A stretch of DNA of 64,000 nucleotides from Pocillopora verrucosa. Taxonomy: Eukaryota; Cnidaria; Anthozoa; Scleractinia; Pocilloporidae. The notes under the pieces are model-generated. The model ran no database searches. It worked only from the letters and a program-made list of their open reading frames with translations, and had not been told where the DNA came from. Location of the stretch: positions 18,662,010 through 18,726,009 of the forward strand of contig NC_089315.1 of the NCBI RefSeq assembly GCF_036669915.1, given 5' to 3'. Position numbers and translations under genes: made by a program. Every line of letters begins with the position of its first letter. The stretch's first letter is position 1. Shown piece by piece: positions 62,501 to 64,000 of the stretch.

Positions 62501-64000
62501 GATATCCAATGTCGGCCTTCCTCGCACCTGCATTAGAGACTACAAACGACAGGTGTTCGATGTGCGCACGCTTGGCTTCCAAGTGGTCAATTACTCGTAG
62601 ATTTTGAAACTCGACCGATCCTCCTGAAGAAGGCAACGAAAAGATGCTCAGATATTAAATATAGCAACATTTTCCAAACAACAATGTCTTGATGGCTCGA
62701 TGAGCAAGGGAACATTGTGCAATCCAATATCTGCTTGACGCTGATGAGACGGGTTCTGAAGGCCTAAGAGCAATTTCAATGGAATGTCGAAAGTAATGCG
62801 GGATTGCTTTGTATTTTCTTCACTTCGCTCTGTGATTGGTACCAAAGACTTGTGCCTCGCTCTCGACCAATCAGACGCAAAACTAAAACCAGTCTTGACT
62901 TGGTCGCGTGCTTTTTACCGCGCTTTAGGCAGTTTGGTCGTTCGTACTATGAGTTCGCATTGCCTCTTGAAGGAATTTACTTTTATTCTTCTTGGTAGTT
63001 GTGATTTCTTTGGTTTCGGTTTTACGACACTCAACGGAAAATACTTTACTTCGTATCTATTTTCTTTTACGTTCGAATTGAAGCCAGATGAGCACTGCAA
63101 ACTTTGTAACAGCGTAGTAATGAATCAAAAAATTTCATGGATTGAGGTGCAGGGAGATTTCAACTCTTGAAATAAATGTTTGGCTCAGTGAACTCAATTT
63201 ACTCAGTTACCATGTTGAGTGCCCTTGAGTTGATAAAAACTTTTATTTTCAAACAGTGTTTTACTGATTGTGCGTTTGCGCGAAGGGAAACCCTGCTTCG
63301 TGCCCATAAGCTTCACGTCCGAAGAGACAGGGCGGGGCTGGGGGAGGGGATTATTCACAACAACTTACTTACCTGTCATGCTAACAGAACTGTCTGGACT
63401 GAAATGAACAGGTGAGTCTGCAAATTTAAAAATGTAAAAGGGAAACAATTGTAGCTGGTGGATATTATCAAAAAAAATTGGCTGACAATTATAATAACTA
63501 TGTACAGTGACCTTACACCCTTGTTTTGATGAAAATGACATATCTTGCGCCGCTCCTATTTTAAACTTAATTGGCGAGACAGTGATGAATAGTAGTTATA
63601 TGAAGGCATTTAAAATTCTTTCTATCCACCTATCTTCATCAATCATACATAGTTTTCTTCCACTTTTTAACTTGGCGGATCCATCGTAAAAAGTCGCCGG
63701 CCCACCGCGCGAGCAGAGAATGATTATTCATTCATGTAAACTTAAGCTTTTATAACTAACTTTCTCTAACTTCTCCGTTAATGAAGAGAGGTTTGACCAC
63801 TAACCTTCTCCTTCTTCTTCTTCTCCTGTGCTGTCTGTTTAAATAAAGATACCAAAAATAAGTGGAGTGAAGCCTAGGTCATAACGTTTATTAGGTACTG
63901 CAAGTAAATTTAATTGGGTGAAAACATAAAACGAAGTATCAAAAGTTATACTTGCTGACGGTGTTCCTTGATTTTATCATGTTTTAGGGAAAACAGATAT
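59504..64000 (-). CDS. Gene D (3' part): Peptidase_G2-like, single-pass membrane protein; 5' end outside window
   Basis: Visible exons: 63834-63805, 63417-63373, 62623-62312, 62074-61721, 61250-61081, 60430-60337, 59766-59504. All splice phases agree and the 422 codons are open to TAA at 59504. Small acidic/serine exons (DSTGEEEEGE, SPVHFSPDSSVSMTG) lead into a Peptidase_G2-like domain: FQNLRVIDHLEAK, ADIGYHFKLKDP, EEGDVVGFFKGDDG, MAGVVSRSAYLEATP, then VKCVGSVRAGERIYASVD and LLGMAMEEK. A helix ending RRERKKTRR precedes one TM helix (GWGFVILLILVAVFMYEYLY). Basic residues on the N side imply N-in/C-out. The outer tail has six Cys and NST, NCS and NYT sequons. In phage proteins, Peptidase_G2 trimerises and self-cleaves. 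By analogy the N-terminal part, which gene C predicts to be domain X beyond 64000, would be released from the membrane. Confidence 0.8.
59834..60006. mobile_element. MITE with long inverted repeats, copy 1 (gene D last intron)
   Basis: The left arm GAGTTGATAATGTAAATTGG (about 59853) is mirrored by AATGTTATCAACTCAGTTGA near 59973; GGCCACC/GGGCCAA and AATTTGGTA/AACCAAATT extend the pairing. The core has GAGCGACACGCTCGAAACAT. It is the same family as the element at 60856-61000, and I recall it as very common in corals. Confidence 0.7.
60856..61000. mobile_element. MITE with long inverted repeats, copy 2 (gene D intron)
   Basis: Left TAATGTAAATTGGCCACCGT and right GCTGGCCACATTATCGACTC are inverted copies. 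Interior words GTTCTAAAGCTGATGTTTAA and CTTTCGCTTTAGAAACTTC also pair. It is a diverged relative of the copy at 59834-60006. Confidence 0.7.
61424..61675 (-). mobile_element. tRNA-derived SINE in gene D intron
   Basis: The minus strand opens GTGTGGCCGAGTGGTTAGGA with a Pol III A box (TGGCCGAGTGG, 61668-61658) and a B-box-like GGGTTTAAGCCC (61625-61614). The head is Leu/Ser-tRNA-like. The body (TTGCCCCAAGTTCAACTCC, CCGACCAAAAGGGGCTTTTA) and the 3' part (GGCCCTGAAAAGCTTCATC) match a SINE I recall as abundant in corals. Its 5' end is 46 bp from a gene D exon. Confidence 0.8.
62770..63060 (+). mobile_element. CCAAT-rich dispersed repeat, copy 2 (gene D intron)
   Basis: CTTCGCTCTGTGATTGGTAC, CGACCAATCAGACGCAAAAC, GACTTGGTCGCGTGC, CCGCGCTTTAGGCAGTTTGG, TGTGATTTCTTTGG and TTTACGACACTCAACGGAAA follow the same order as the copy at 59180-59415. 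Open frames across it are incidental. Confidence 0.75.

Noticed and set aside
1..64000. CRISPR arrays, bacterial operons or phage genes
   Set aside because: Introns, SINEs and LINEs show a eukaryotic genome; the Peptidase_G2-like domain is phage-type but is split by spliceosomal introns.

Overview
This is a repeat-rich, intron-rich eukaryotic window. The dispersed elements (a tRNA-derived SINE, a TTAA-flanked short element, palindromic MITEs, an L2/CR1-type LINE with a short tetranucleotide tail, a CCAAT-rich repeat) look like those I associate with stony corals and sea anemones. I therefore infer a hexacorallian cnidarian, probably scleractinian. No species can be named from the sequence.

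Layout. Positions 1-5400 hold a decayed minus-strand LINE that was split by a full-length plus-strand LINE (1547-4753, 5-bp target duplication). The inserted LINE still has an open endonuclease + reverse transcriptase frame. Positions 5400-11370 are non-coding and repeat-derived. From 11.4 kb to the right edge there are four head-to-tail minus-strand genes, reconstructed here exon by exon with consistent GT-AG splice phases. Gene A (11374-19700) and gene B (37126-43759) are six-exon paralogues. Gene C (47675-56674) and gene D (59504 to beyond the right edge) are nine-exon-type paralogues. An extra A/B-type first exon lies alone at 27877-28023.

The genes form one family joined by a shared ~145-residue beta-rich domain ('domain X'). 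Its motif order recalls p53/Runt/Ndt80-type immunoglobulin-fold DNA-binding domains; this is inference. A and B carry a short acidic N-terminus, domain X, and a C-terminal C2HC zinc-finger-like motif. C carries domain X, a PKKRK nuclear-localisation-like motif, a Peptidase_G2-like (phage tail-spike type, intramolecular chaperone/autoprocessing) domain, a basic stop, one transmembrane helix and a cysteine-rich, N-glycosylatable tail. D shows the same architecture from the Peptidase_G2 part onward; its domain X should lie beyond 64000. The C/D layout parallels the membrane-tethered, self-cleaving transcription factor MYRF, but with a different DNA-binding-like domain and a different phage-derived processing domain. 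This is the most interesting content of the window.

Gene C has lost 2 nt relative to D inside the transmembrane exon, in a TG run. This frameshifts the protein before the membrane helix; it may be a real lesion, a polymorphism or an assembly error. Introns and intergenic DNA carry many short mobile elements and diverged tandem duplications, described separately.
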